Shown: in pieces, positions 1 through 9,006 of the stretch | Numbering within the stretch: position 1 is the stretch's first letter | How the letters are laid out: every line of letters begins with the position of its first letter | DNA from: Bradyrhizobium sp. 164 | Lineage (GTDB): Bacteria > Pseudomonadota > Alphaproteobacteria > Rhizobiales > Xanthobacteraceae | Direction of reading: 5' to 3' | Assembly: GCF_023073715.1 (NCBI RefSeq) | Contig: NZ_JADPKA010000019.1 | Span: forward strand, 1-44,863 | DNA: 44,863 nucleotides | The notes under the pieces: model-generated | What the model was told of the DNA's origin: nothing | Databases searched by the model: none | The model's input: only the letters and a program-made list of their open reading frames with translations | Position numbers and translations under genes: made by a program

Positions 1-100
1 CGCCACCCGGCAATACCGTCATGTGGCGCGGGCTGTCACGTCTCACCGACATAGCGCTAGGTGTCATGGTCGGAGGAGAATTTGTGGGTAATTGAAAGCC

Positions 101-150
101 GGTGAGGCCCGGTGAGGTCCGGTGAGGCCCGGTGAGGCCCGGTGAGGGCC
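101..150. repeat. Five tandem 10-bp repeats
   Basis: Five consecutive copies of a decamer close to ggtgaggccc; copies 1, 3 and 4 are identical, and copies 2 and 5 each differ at one base. The array lies just beyond the 3' end of the IS66 transposase. A gtaa-type sequence at about 88 could be the IS66 terminus, which would put the repeats inside the element's end. No function is claimed. Confidence 0.9.
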
Positions 151-179
151 GCGGGATAATGCATAGCGCGGTGGCCCGT

Positions 180-1818
180 TCAGGCAGCGGACTGAACGGG
201 GGTCTTCCAGTCCCAAGGCAGCAGTTCATTGAGCCGACCTTGCTGCGTGCTGGCGATGCGGGCCAAGACGTCCGCGAGCCAGGCTTGCGGATCGACGTCG
301 TTGAGCTTTGCCGTCATGATCAACGTCGCCATGATGGCGGCGCGATCGGCACCGCGTTCGGAGCCGGCGAAGAGCCAAGACTTGCGGCCGAGAGCAAAGC
401 CGCGTAGCGCGCGCTCCGCCGCATTGTTTGTCAGGCAGATCCGTCCGTCATCGACGAAGCGAGCGAACCGGTCCCAGCGGCGCAGCATATAGTCGATTGG
501 CTTGGCGACCGCGGACGAGTTCGACAGCCGGGCGCGCTGCTCGCGCAGCCATGCTTCCAATGCCGTCAAAAGCGGGGCGCTTTGTTCTTTACGCACCCGC
601 AGCCGCTCTTCGGCGCTTTGGCCGTTGATGCCGCGCTCGATATCGAACAGTGCATCGATGCGCTTGACCGCCTCCAGCGCGATCGGCGAGATCGCCGCCG
701 CGTTCTTGCCGCGCCTCGCATTGGCGACGATGTCCGCCAGTTCGAAGAACTGCCGCCTGGCATGGGCCCAACAGAGTGCGGGCGTGACCGGTCCCGGCGC
801 GCGCGCGGCGTCATACAGCTCGTTGTAGCCGCTATAGGCGTCGGCCTGCAGGATGCCGGTGAAGCCTTGGAGATGCCGCGTGGGATGCTCCCGCCGTCGA
901 TCGCGCGAGGCGTAATAGAGCGCGGCCGGCGGCGCCCGTCCGCCAAACGGCCGGTCGTCGCGGACATCGGTCCAGATATGCCCTTTGACCGTCTGCCCCT
1001 TGGCCAGGATCGGCACCGTGGTGTCGTCGCCGTGCAGCCGCTCGGCAGCCAGGGCGTGGCGCTCGATCAGTGCATGGAGCGGCTGCAAGGCTGCCGCGCA
1101 GGCGCCGACCTGGTCGGCCAGTGTCGACAGGCTCAGATCGATGCCCTCCCGGGCGTAGCGCTCGCTCTGCCGGTTCAGGCGCTGATGCTGACCAAACTTC
1201 TCGAACAGGATCATGGCCAGGAGGTTGGGCCCGGCGAAGCCGCGCGGCGTCACGTGGAAGGGGGCCGGCGGCTGAGTGATCGTCTCGCAGTTCCGACACG
1301 AGAACTTCTCGCGCACCGTCTGGATCACCTTCCACTGCCGGGGAACGACCTCCAGCATCTCGGTGATGTCCTCCCCCAGCTTCGAGAGCCTCCAGGACCC
1401 ACAGCAGGGGCAGCTCTCCGGAGCCGAGATCACGATGCGCTCACGCGGCAAATGGTCGGGGAACGGTTTGCGCGACGGTCGCGTGCGCTTTGAACGACTG
1501 CACGGTCTGTGTCTTGGCCGCGGCCTGCCCGGCTGCCAGCTCGTCCTCGGTTGCCGTTGCTTCCAGCTCTTCAAGCTGAAGCTCCATCTGCTCCAAAAGC
1601 CGCGCCTTGCGCTCCGAGCGGCTGCCATAAATCTGGCGACGCAGCTTCTCGATCTCGAGCTTGAGGTAGCTGATCAGGGCCTCGGCCGCCTTCGCGTCGG
1701 CAGCCTCCGCTTTGGCGCTCGCCGCGACCGCTTCCGCCTGAAGGCGCGCGGCGCGCTCCGCGAGGATCATCGCATGCGCGGCGGCAAGATCGGTGGGAAG
1801 CGATTCAGATGTGGTCAC
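180..1818 (-). pseudogene. tnpC: IS66-family transposase (TnpC), frameshifted
   Basis: IS66 transposase, the DDE enzyme of IS66 elements. The N-terminal part, from a probable GTG at 1818, holds the Ala/Glu-rich leucine-zipper-like helix and the conserved segment around IYGSRSERK. The second frame carries the zinc-finger-like CPCCG, the C-x2-C segment (CRNCE), the HGDDT catalytic Asp region, the LQADAYSGY Asp region and the C-terminal NNAAERALR Glu region. The two frames must switch near 1481-1490, at caaagcgc, where one extra base explains the shift. Below that point the frame is intact to the stop at 180. The usual upstream tnpA and tnpB partners are absent on this strand, so the element is truncated. 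Family assignment is secure; inactivity is inferred from the frameshift. Confidence 0.88.
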
Positions 1819-2035
1819 GACGATGATGGAATCACATCCATCACGATCCGGGAAGCGCAAAGCCTCATCCGACCGACGTCGGCCGCCACGTCTGAGCGCA
1901 GTAGTCGCGGCGCTGACCGATGGACGGCCGCGATGATCCCGCTGCCTGCCGGCGTGCGGCAGCAAAAACGATGGTGATAACGATGACCGTTAACGCGGCC
2001 TGCTTAGTTGGAACGTCACGCACATCATGCCTCCT

Positions 2036-2251
2036 TCAGTGGGACACGCTTAGTATCGTCAAGGACCGCTTGCTATGGCCTGGGGTTTGAAACTCGATGC
2101 CTTGACCAACCGACAGGCCGATCAACGCAGCTCCGACCGGCGTAAGGACCGAGATGCGCTTTAGTGTTATGTCTGCTTCGTGCGGGTACACCAACACCAC
2201 GTCCCGCACGTCACCAGTGGTATTATCGCAGTTCCGCACCTGTGAGCCCAT
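2036..2251 (-). pseudogene. rnk: rnk-like regulator, 3' part
   Basis: This encodes the C-terminal GreA/GreB-like domain of a nucleoside diphosphate kinase regulator (Rnk), a small RNA-polymerase-binding protein. The diagnostic stretch is VYPHEADI, then ISVLTPVGAALIGLSVGQ, then a short C-terminal strand. The matching N-terminal half lies beyond an IS3 transposase fragment, at 2705-2896. The two halves overlap slightly in content, since both contain an MGS-x-V motif. They may therefore come from two different rnk copies joined by recombination rather than from one simply interrupted gene. A second rnk-like gene lies at 3141-3610. Confidence 0.75.
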
Positions 2252-2295
2252 GCGGACGCCTGAGCTGCTGCCGGTTTAATGGACACCCGGTTAAG

Positions 2296-2704
2296 CTAAT
2301 CCCACCTGCGCTCGAACTCAACCGGGCTGAGATAGCCGATGGTCGAATGCCTGCGGGTCGTGTTGTAAAATCGTTCGATGTAGTCGAACACATCGGCGCG
2401 TGCCTCATCTCTGGTTCGATAGATCTTGTTGGCCGTACGCTCGGTCTTGAGCGAGGAGAAGAAGCTCTCCATCGCCGCGTTGTCCCAGACGTTGCCGGAG
2501 CGGCTCATGCTGCAAACGATGCCGTGGTCGGCCATCAGGCGCTGGAACTGTTCGCTGGTGTACTGGCTACCCTGGTCGGAGTGATGCAAACAGCGCATCC
2601 GGCTTGCCGCGCCGCCAGACGGCCATCAACAATGCGTCGGTCACGAGCTGCGCCGTCATGGCGGCACTCATCGACCAGCCCACCACGCGGCCGATGCGGA
2701 ACGT
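2296..2704 (-). pseudogene. IS3-family OrfB transposase, C-terminal fragment
   Basis: This is the C-terminal part of an IS3-type OrfB integrase-fold (DDE) transposase. It includes HHSDQGSQYTSEQF with the second catalytic Asp, WDNAAMESFFSSLKTE with the catalytic Glu, and the RRHSTIGYLSPVEFE terminus. The first roughly 35 residues (GWSMSAAMTAQL to GKPDAL) lie in another frame. The switch is near 2598, at ctgtttgc, where one extra T explains it. The first half of OrfB and all of OrfA are missing, and the fragment is fused directly to rnk coding sequence at about 2705, so it is not mobile on its own. Confidence 0.85.
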
Positions 2705-2896
2705 CACCCACGAACCCATGGTGACGATGCTGTCCAATCTGGCTGCGCGATGAGGGACGATTTCCGCACGGTCGATCTCACTCAGCAAAAAACGTGCGTC
2801 CTCGTCACCTTGATCTGCACCCACACGCGCGAGCCGTCCCAGGCGACTATGGTCAGACGCCGGAAGGGTGATGTCTGCGATATAGTGGTTTTTCAC
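2705..2896 (-). pseudogene. rnk: rnk-like regulator, 5' part
   Basis: N-terminal coiled-coil part of an Rnk-type regulator: ITLPASDHSRLGRLARV, then an LLSEIDRAEIVP helix and SIVTMGSWVTFR, after which the frame runs into IS3 transposase sequence. The start is probably the GTG at 2896, which has aaggagg immediately upstream at an unusually short spacing of 2 nt. An ATG further upstream at 2935 is possible but less like the family. The other half is at 2036-2251. The gene product as encoded would be a chimera lacking the Gre-like domain. Confidence 0.7.
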
Positions 2897-2970
2897 AGCC
2901 TCCTTGTTTGAACTCCCCACGTGGGAGAGCCACACACTAAAGCTGCTTGATGAAGGTATCCGGAGGGCAC

Positions 2971-3046
2971 ACTGCCGTCCGGCTAAGCTCTGCTTGGACG
3001 CGGCCTGTATGCAAGCATCGCCGCGCGATGCGCAGACCTGTCGAGG
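2971..3046. repeat. Copy 1 of duplicated rnk upstream region
   Basis: This stretch upstream of the first rnk-like gene begins tgccgtccggctaa and includes gccgcgc-atgcgc. It is related to 3703-3778, which lies at a similar distance upstream of the second rnk-like gene. The two genes with their leaders therefore look like a diverged tandem duplication of about 0.73 kb. Confidence 0.6.
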
Positions 3047-3140
3047 ACATTATCATATCGTGCCAACCGGAAGACCTTCCGCCGCGCGCTGTACCGCGAG
3101 CGATCCTGCGCTCATTCTGACACATGGTGATCTCCTTCGA

Positions 3141-3610
3141 TCAGGCGGCGGTAGGCCCTGGATCATCATCCATTGGCTCATTGTTGGCGGACCTGCCTGG
3201 ACGAACCAGCGGTACTACGTTGGTATCGGAGCCTGTTACGCTTTCGATCCTGACTACGTTCATGCAGCCCGAGACGAAGTACGGCATCTGGTCGCCGACG
3301 TGGAGGCCGATCAATGCAGCCCCCAATGCGATAGAACGGATATCTGGGCAAGGTCGGACTTGCAGTCTTCCGGCCAGACTAGTTGGACCGTCTTTCGCGG
3401 GACGCCCCAATTCGTCCAATAGGTGATCCAGGATCCGATCGTTACGACCGACTGCAGGTCGGGGGCATCGCCTGGGACAATCTCAGCGCGGTTGATCTCC
3501 AGCACTAGGAACATCGCACTGATATCGCCTCGCTGAGTGGCTACGCGCGCGAGTTGCTCGAGACGAGGATAATCGGCGGCGGACAAGGCGATCTTCGGAA
3601 GAGGCAGCAC
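3141..3610 (-). pseudogene. rnk: Second rnk-like regulator, frameshifted
   Basis: This is a paralogue of the broken rnk at 2036-2896. The N-terminal frame from the start at 3610 reads MLPLPKIALSAADYPRLEQL, then FLVLEINRAEIVPG and QISVLSHWG, and stops early near 3311. The C-terminal frame resumes with LGAALIGLHVGDQM. The canonical junction is ISVL-x-x-LGAALIGL, so one base is missing near 3329. The protein would otherwise be close to the usual Rnk length of about 135 residues plus an Asp/Pro-rich extension. The sequence gcactccttctgc just upstream of the start (reverse strand) gives a plausible ribosome binding site. A single-base sequencing error would make this an intact gene. Confidence 0.72.
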
Positions 3611-3702
3611 GGCGCACTCCTTCTGCTATGGCAAGTTGGGCCCCTGAAGAGAAAGCCGCAAAACCACAATTTTGATGAGAAGAGAGCCCGGACGGCGAGA
3701 TT

Positions 3703-3778
3703 TGCCGTCCGGCTAAACGCGTGCTTGCAGGCGACCAGCGTGGAGACAGAGCCGCGCTATGCGCGGATCGATGTCGAC
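3703..3778. repeat. Copy 2 of duplicated rnk upstream region
   Basis: Diverged copy of 2971-3046, starting tgccgtccggctaa and including agccgcgctatgcgc. It lies about 90 nt upstream of the second rnk-like start, as its partner lies about 75 nt upstream of the first. It probably holds the promoter or leader, which I cannot define further. Confidence 0.55.
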
Positions 3779-3983
3779 TAAAATCGTCATACCGTTAAGA
3801 TAGTGCCGGATCGCGGGGCCAACATTGCGGCGAAAGCGCGCACACTAGGAGTCTAGCCCAGCTTTCGGTTCTCATATCGTCACTCGGACTGAAATTGACG
3901 CCGAGAGGAGCCGCAACTCTCCAGCCTGACTACGCTGCTCACATGGAAGAACAGGCTCGTCATGTCCGCTCGATTATCACAAT
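3779..3983. other. Intergenic, no gene seen
   Basis: Together with the repeat at 3703-3778, this separates the second rnk-like gene from the htrA pseudogene. No open frame here resembles a known protein, and I see no hairpin with a T-run. Confidence 0.5.
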
Positions 3984-5062
3984 TTAATGCGCGCGGCCGA
4001 TGTCGACATCGGCATCGCGCGCTCCGCCCTCACACCTCAGGCTGAGGCGCACGGGCTTGCCGATCCCGATCTGCTCAATCCGATCGGTCAGATCAGAGAG
4101 GCGACGCACCAGCTTGCCGTCAGCAGCGGTGATGACGTCGCCGAGTGTGCCGGATGAGAGGTCGACGCCGCGGATTCCGGCGCGTTCGGCCGGAGAGCCC
4201 GGCGCGGTGCGTACGACGATCAAACCTTCGGTCCCCAAACGAGCGGCGACCGCTTCGCTCGCGGCGACGATAGCGATGCCGGGCGTCGGCACACGGCCGT
4301 AGCGGATTAGTTCGGGGACGCCCGGTTGACTATGTCGATCGGAACGGCAAAGCCGATGTCGGCATTGGACCCCGACGGCGACAGGATCGCCGTCGTTACC
4401 GCTGTCAGGCGGCCGGCGGAATCGAGCAGTGGGCCGCCGGAATTGCCCGGGTTGATGGCGGTCTCGGTCTGGATCACGTTAGCGATCTCCCGCCCGCTAC
4501 AGGTCGGCAGGCGCCGCTTAAGCGCGCTGATAATGCCGCTGGACATCGACTGGTCGAGTCCGATGGGATTGCCTATCGCGAACGCAGACTGGCCGACCTT
4601 GAGATCAGCGGAGCTGCCGATCGCGACTGCTGGCGGCAAAGTGCGCGCGCTCCTGATGCGCAGCACGGTGCAGTCGTAGTCCCGCGCCGTGCCGACAATC
4701 TCGGCACGCGTCGTTTAGCCGGAGGAAAAGCGGATCGCGACCTCGCTCGCGTTCTGCACCACGTGATTTGTTGGTCACGACGTGCCCATCATTGTCCCAG
4801 ATAAATCCTGTCCGGGAGGCTCCCCCACCCTCCGACTCCTCGGTGAAAGGGTTGGCGGTAGAGTGCGCCACGACCTGCACGACCGAGGGCGAGACTTTCT
4901 CGAAGATTTCGATATTGGCGCGCTCGGCCTCCGACAGTTGGCCGCGCTCCGCAACCGCGCGAGCAACCGAGCCTAGCCAGCGAAGATGCGGGAGGCGGCA
5001 AACACCAGCAGTGCGGCCGCTATCACGGCGACGATAATGGAATTGCGGCGATTGATGGTCAT
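3984..5062 (-). pseudogene. HtrA/DegP-type periplasmic serine protease, multiply frameshifted
   Basis: Trypsin-like S1C protease with a C-terminal PDZ domain, normally a membrane-anchored or periplasmic quality-control enzyme. Pieces in order: MTINRRNSIIVAVIAAALL signal anchor (start ATG 5062); IEIFEKVSPSVVQVVAHS; GHVVTN then NHVVQNASEV, carrying the catalytic His; ARDYDCTVLRI with the Asp; AINPGNSGGPLLDSAGRL with the Ser; then the PDZ part TPGIAIVAASEAVAARLG to the stop at 3984. Frame changes are needed near 4975 (one base missing), 4776 (extra a in aacaaatcac), 4718 (premature taa just before the TRAEIVGTARD segment) and 4310 (one base missing). All catalytic residues survive at the nucleotide level, so decay is recent or the indels are sequencing errors. 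Confidence 0.85.
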
Positions 5063-5790
5063 GGGATTTTCCGCGCAACAACACGCTGGTTTACAAGAGG
5101 TTCTGGTGAACCTGCCTATAAGGTTCCCGCCTTTGAGGACCGACAGCAAGAAAACGAGTATGTCGCAAACACCTTCGTGCGTCGGCGCGATGCTGAGGAC
5201 TGGGCACTTGGTGTAGAGCGCTCTATCGATCGCGGCACCCCGATCCGACGTTCCCGCTCTTTTGAGCAGCCTCGCATTTTTTCCGATTTGATGCGCTGCA
5301 TCTCGACGATCTTGCCGAGGTCGGCAAACCCGTCCGCCGACTTTAACCCCCAACAATTTCTGCACTCGGTAGAATTGTTCGCTTCGCTGTGGCAACGGCA
5401 ATTGCGCCAAGCCGAGATACGTCGAATCGAATGGACTGATGTGACATGTCGACGCGAACGCTCCCCATTCGCGATCGCAAAGATCGCGACGCAAGGACGG
5501 AAACATCAAGTAGCTCCTCTCCTCAATTCGACGGGCTACGATGCATGGCAGATTGTGATCGAGCAACGTATCGTCACGCGCGGCGCGTCAGCGTGCCGAA
5601 CTCCGCCTCGCAATGAGCCCGGCCCGGCGGATGATTGGAGCGCCCCGGTATTGGCAACCGAGATCGCCCCGCTCGCAGCGTTCGTGCGCTGGGCCGGCCG
5701 AGCGGCGGCATTTCAGTAAATCTTAACGAAGGGCTCGAGGTCACCTTACTCGCGAGTGCTCGCCATCGACTTCCAAGATGCTCGCTCCCT
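5063..5790. other. Long intergenic region, no recognisable gene
   Basis: About 730 nt between htrA and the secretion operon. Open frames exist on both strands but none looks like a known family or has a convincing start. An inverted repeat ggttc-tggt-gaacc at 5099-5112 lies 37 nt upstream of the htrA start and could be an operator. I see no other structure. Confidence 0.5.
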
Positions 5791-7155
5791 TCAGGTTTCG
5801 CGGAACGCGCGGGAGAAGCTGTCGAGGACCGGCTTCATGATGTACTCGAAAAACGTACGCTCTCCGGTCTTGATGTAAACGTCCGCGGGCATCCCGGGCA
5901 TCGGGATGAATTCAGGCATTCGCCTGAGAATTTCGTCTTTGTCGAGGCGCACCCGAACGACATAGAATTCCCGACGCGTGTCACCATCAGGGCGGGTTTC
6001 GGTCTTCCCCTGCACTTGCTCTGCCAAGACATCCGCTGACACGTAGATGACGCTCGCCCCGACCATGGGCGTGATGCGCTGGTTGAGTGCCGACAGCCGC
6101 ACCAGCGCCTCCTGGCCTACGCTCACATGCGAAATGTCCTTGGGATTCACACGTGCCTCGATGATACGCTCGTCGCCGATCGGCAGGAGCTCTAGAATCA
6201 CCGCACCAGGAGAGACGACGCCGCCCGGTGTATGGAAGTTGTTCTTCACCACAATGCCTCGGACCGGTGAACGGACATCGCCCCGATCGACCACATCCTG
6301 AGCGGCACGAATCTGCTCCTCCCCGTCGTCCAGCTCCGCCTCGGTCTCGCGCAACTCCTTGATCGCGTCCCGCAGCGCCGTCGCGTGGAGCTGCGCTATT
6401 CTTTCGTTCGCCTGAGCGATCCGCTCCTTCGAATCGGCGATTCGGCCGAGATACTCGCCGAGGTCGCCCCCGAGACTCGCCTCAGAGCGCCGCAACGCTA
6501 GCACATCCGACTTGCGTACCAACTGCTGGCCAAGAAGCGAATTTTTGTCCTTCAGCTCTTCGGCGAACAAGGCAATGCGCTCCTTGGTCGACTGAACTTG
6601 CGCCTGATATCCGCGGATGCTTTCCTCCAGCCCGGCGATTTGCTTCAAGAGAACGCTTTCCTCGGTCACCAGACTAGCCCGGCGCGCCTGAAGCTCGGCA
6701 CGTTGCCGCTCAAGAATCGCTTTGATTTCTGGATCACGAGCGTTCTCTCTGAGTTCGGCCGGAGTTTCGATTGCATCTGAAGAGCTCATTTCAGCTTCTA
6801 GACGCGCCTTCATGGCGAGCAGTCGATACTTCTTCAAAACCAGCCGTTTCAGCTTGGCGTTGGCAGGGGTATCGTCCATACGAACGAGGACTTGGTTGGC
6901 CTCGACGACATCCCCGTCCTTGACCGCAATCTCGCGGATGATGCCGCCCTCGAAGTGCTGGACTAACTTGTTCTGCCCGGTAGCCACGAACGTGCCCGAG
7001 GCGACGACCGCACTGTTAAGTGGGGCGACTGCGGCCCAAACGCCGAAACACCCGAGCCAAACAACCAGGATGGCGAGGCCGGTGAAGATGGGCCATTTGG
7101 CGCTCAGCGGAACACCGCGGTACCATTCGCCAATGTCGTCCTTTACCGCTCTCAT
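5791..7155 (-). CDS. prsE: Type I secretion membrane fusion protein (HlyD/PrsE family)
   Basis: 454-residue periplasmic adaptor linking the inner-membrane ABC exporter to a TolC-type outer-membrane channel. A short cytoplasmic N-terminus is followed by one membrane helix (FTGLAILVVWLGCFGVWAAV, about 25-44). Next come a biotinyl-lipoyl-like half motif (VQHFEGGIIREIAVKDGDVV), a long coiled coil (about 100-290, rich in Glu/Lys/Arg), the second lipoyl half (DVRSPVRGIVVKN) and a beta-barrel ending in GERTFFEYIMKPVLDS, the usual PrsE/HlyD C-terminus. Length and layout are typical. It starts 18 nt after the ABC gene (7174-8994) in the same operon. No outer-membrane partner is encoded here, so a TolC homologue elsewhere must serve. 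The symbol is by family resemblance. Confidence 0.92.
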   Translation of the reverse strand: MRAVKDDIGEWYRGVPLSAKWPIFTGLAILVVWLGCFGVWAAVAPLNSAVVASGTFVATGQNKLVQHFEGGIIREIAVKDGDVVEANQVLVRMDDTPANAKLKRLVLKKYRLLAMKARLEAEMSSSDAIETPAELRENARDPEIKAILERQRAELQARRASLVTEESVLLKQIAGLEESIRGYQAQVQSTKERIALFAEELKDKNSLLGQQLVRKSDVLALRRSEASLGGDLGEYLGRIADSKERIAQANERIAQLHATALRDAIKELRETEAELDDGEEQIRAAQDVVDRGDVRSPVRGIVVKNNFHTPGGVVSPGAVILELLPIGDERIIEARVNPKDISHVSVGQEALVRLSALNQRITPMVGASVIYVSADVLAEQVQGKTETRPDGDTRREFYVVRVRLDKDEILRRMPEFIPMPGMPADVYIKTGERTFFEYIMKPVLDSFSRAFRET

Positions 7156-7173
7156 GCTGTCCTCCCGCGCTGG

Positions 7174-8994
7174 TCACCCACTCGAGGATTCGACGAGTTG
7201 CGGCTGCTCCGGCTCATCACCGCCGGCCCTGCCGGGCGACCGAACCAGGCGATGCAACACCTCGCTCGGCGAGCCGAATGCTTCCGCGCGTCCGGCCCGC
7301 AGTATGAGCACTTTGTCAACACTGTTCAGTAGCGCCGGGCGCAGGGTTACGACCACCGCCGTAACCCCTCGCCTCTTGGCGCGCTGCAGGGTCTCGGTTA
7401 GAGCCTGCTCGCCCGCCGCGTCGAGATTCGAGTTGGGCTCGTCGAGCACGACAAGGGACGGATTGCCGAAGAAAGCCCGGGCGAGCGCAATGCGCTGCTT
7501 TTGTCCTCCCGAGAGCGGCCCGCCACTGCGGTCGAGCACGGTCTCGTATCCTTGCTTCAACTGGCAGACCATGTCGTGAATTCCGGACAACATCGCCGCC
7601 TCATAGATGCTCTCGTCGGGCAAGTCGTCGCGCATGCGGCAGATGTTCTGCTTGATGGTCCCGGGAAATAGCTCGACCTCCTGCGGCAGGTAACCGCTAT
7701 ATTCCCCGAACTGGCGGCGATCCCAGTTGCGCAGCTCCGTTCCGTCCAGCCTGACCTTGCCGGCTGTCGGCACCAGACAACCCACCAGAATGCGGGCGAG
7801 AGTCGACTTGCCCGATCCGGACGGTCCGACAATTGCCAAAGACTCTCCGGGCGCGAGCTCGAGTGACACACCATTGAGCACCGGTTCCTTCGAGCCGGGT
7901 GGCAGATACAAGACCCGATCAACGCTCAGGCGCCCTTGCGGTCTGGGCAACCGCAGCTTGGGCGTCTCGCGCTGGAACGATTCGACCGCCTGCTTTACGC
8001 GGGCATAAGCCGATCGCGCCTGAACGCAGCTGCGCCATCCCTCAATCAAGCCCTCGAGGGGCTGCAGGGCGCGGCCGGCAATGATCGAAGCCGCAATCAT
8101 CATGCCGCCCGTGATCTCGGCGTGGAGGGCCAGATAGGCCCCGGTGCCCAGGATCGTGATCTGGGCCACGAGCCGGACAAACTTAGACGCCCCGCTGATC
8201 CAGAAATTCCGGTCGAGGGCTTGGCTCTGCACCGTCAGGGCCGGCGCCTGCCGGCGCCCCCAGTGGAGAATGCTTTCGCTCAGCATTCCCATCGCATTGA
8301 TCACCTGCGAATTTCGGGCCAACGACTCGGCCGCCGCATCGGCCTCGGCGGCATGCAGGCTTGCCTCGCTTAGACGCTCCGAGGTCGCTTTCTGGTTGAT
8401 CAGCGCAATCAGTGCGAGGACCAAGCCCGAAACGACTGCGATCCAGCCCAGATGGCGGTGAACGAGGAATATGACTGCGAAGTAGAGGGGTGAGAGTGGC
8501 GCGTCCATCAGTAGAAGCATGATAGGGCTCGAGATGAAGCCTCGCACCTGGTGCAGGCTGCGGATCGCCTGGATGGTTCCGCCCTCGCCGGCCCTGGCGT
8601 TGTTGATGCTGCTCGCCAGCACTGCGCCGCCAAGCACAGCCTCCATCTTGGTCGCAAGACGCCCCAGCACCTGCCGACGCAGAATGTCCACGATCGAGAG
8701 GATACCGATGAACGTCAGCGCGAGAGCCGAGAGCATCAGCAATGTCTCGAGACTACGGCTCGTCAGCACGCGATCGGATATTTGAAACAGGTAGATCGGC
8801 AACGTGAGCATCAGCAGATTCACAACGACCGAAAATGCCGCGACCGCTGTCAGGTTGCTGCGCGCGACCGAACGCCAGGTGGCCAGCGCGTTGACAGGTC
8901 CGACATAGTCGCGGACCTCGCCGCCGGGTGCGATGCGAAGTTGAGATCCGGAGTGGTTGCGCGGCAGATCGTCCAGTGTCTCGACAGCTGCCAT
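7174..8994 (-). CDS. prsD: Type I secretion ABC transporter (PrsD family), H-loop His replaced
   Basis: 606-residue half-transporter that exports unfolded proteins with C-terminal signals. The N-terminal membrane domain (about 45-310) has the helices LTAVAAFSVVVNLLMLTLPI and LLMLSALALTFIGILSIVDI. The nucleotide-binding domain has Walker A GPSGSGKST (390-398), signature LSGGQ (494-498) and Walker B LVVLDEP (514-520) with the D-loop NSNLD. There is no C39 peptidase domain. The position of the switch histidine reads VVVTLRPALL, where relatives have T/A-H-R-P; the codon is ctg, so the His is replaced by Leu. The gene starts 12 nt after the giant repeat protein and is followed by the HlyD-type adaptor, which marks the proteins upstream as its likely substrates. 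Confidence 0.93.
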   Translation of the reverse strand: MAAVETLDDLPRNHSGSQLRIAPGGEVRDYVGPVNALATWRSVARSNLTAVAAFSVVVNLLMLTLPIYLFQISDRVLTSRSLETLLMLSALALTFIGILSIVDILRRQVLGRLATKMEAVLGGAVLASSINNARAGEGGTIQAIRSLHQVRGFISSPIMLLLMDAPLSPLYFAVIFLVHRHLGWIAVVSGLVLALIALINQKATSERLSEASLHAAEADAAAESLARNSQVINAMGMLSESILHWGRRQAPALTVQSQALDRNFWISGASKFVRLVAQITILGTGAYLALHAEITGGMMIAASIIAGRALQPLEGLIEGWRSCVQARSAYARVKQAVESFQRETPKLRLPRPQGRLSVDRVLYLPPGSKEPVLNGVSLELAPGESLAIVGPSGSGKSTLARILVGCLVPTAGKVRLDGTELRNWDRRQFGEYSGYLPQEVELFPGTIKQNICRMRDDLPDESIYEAAMLSGIHDMVCQLKQGYETVLDRSGGPLSGGQKQRIALARAFFGNPSLVVLDEPNSNLDAAGEQALTETLQRAKRRGVTAVVVTLRPALLNSVDKVLILRAGRAEAFGSPSEVLHRLVRSPGRAGGDEPEQPQLVESSSG

Positions 8995-9006
8995 GTTTGC
9001 CTCCCG

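Noticed and set aside
101..150. CRISPR array
   Set aside because: Only 10-bp units in direct contact with no spacers; no cas gene in the window.
582..1493. 303-residue frame on the plus strand inside the IS66 gene
   Set aside because: Shadow of the transposase; GC-rich DNA leaves antisense frames open. No family match.
5177..5719. 180-residue frame upstream of the type I operon
   Set aside because: No ribosome binding site, no recognisable fold and low protein character; treated as intergenic.
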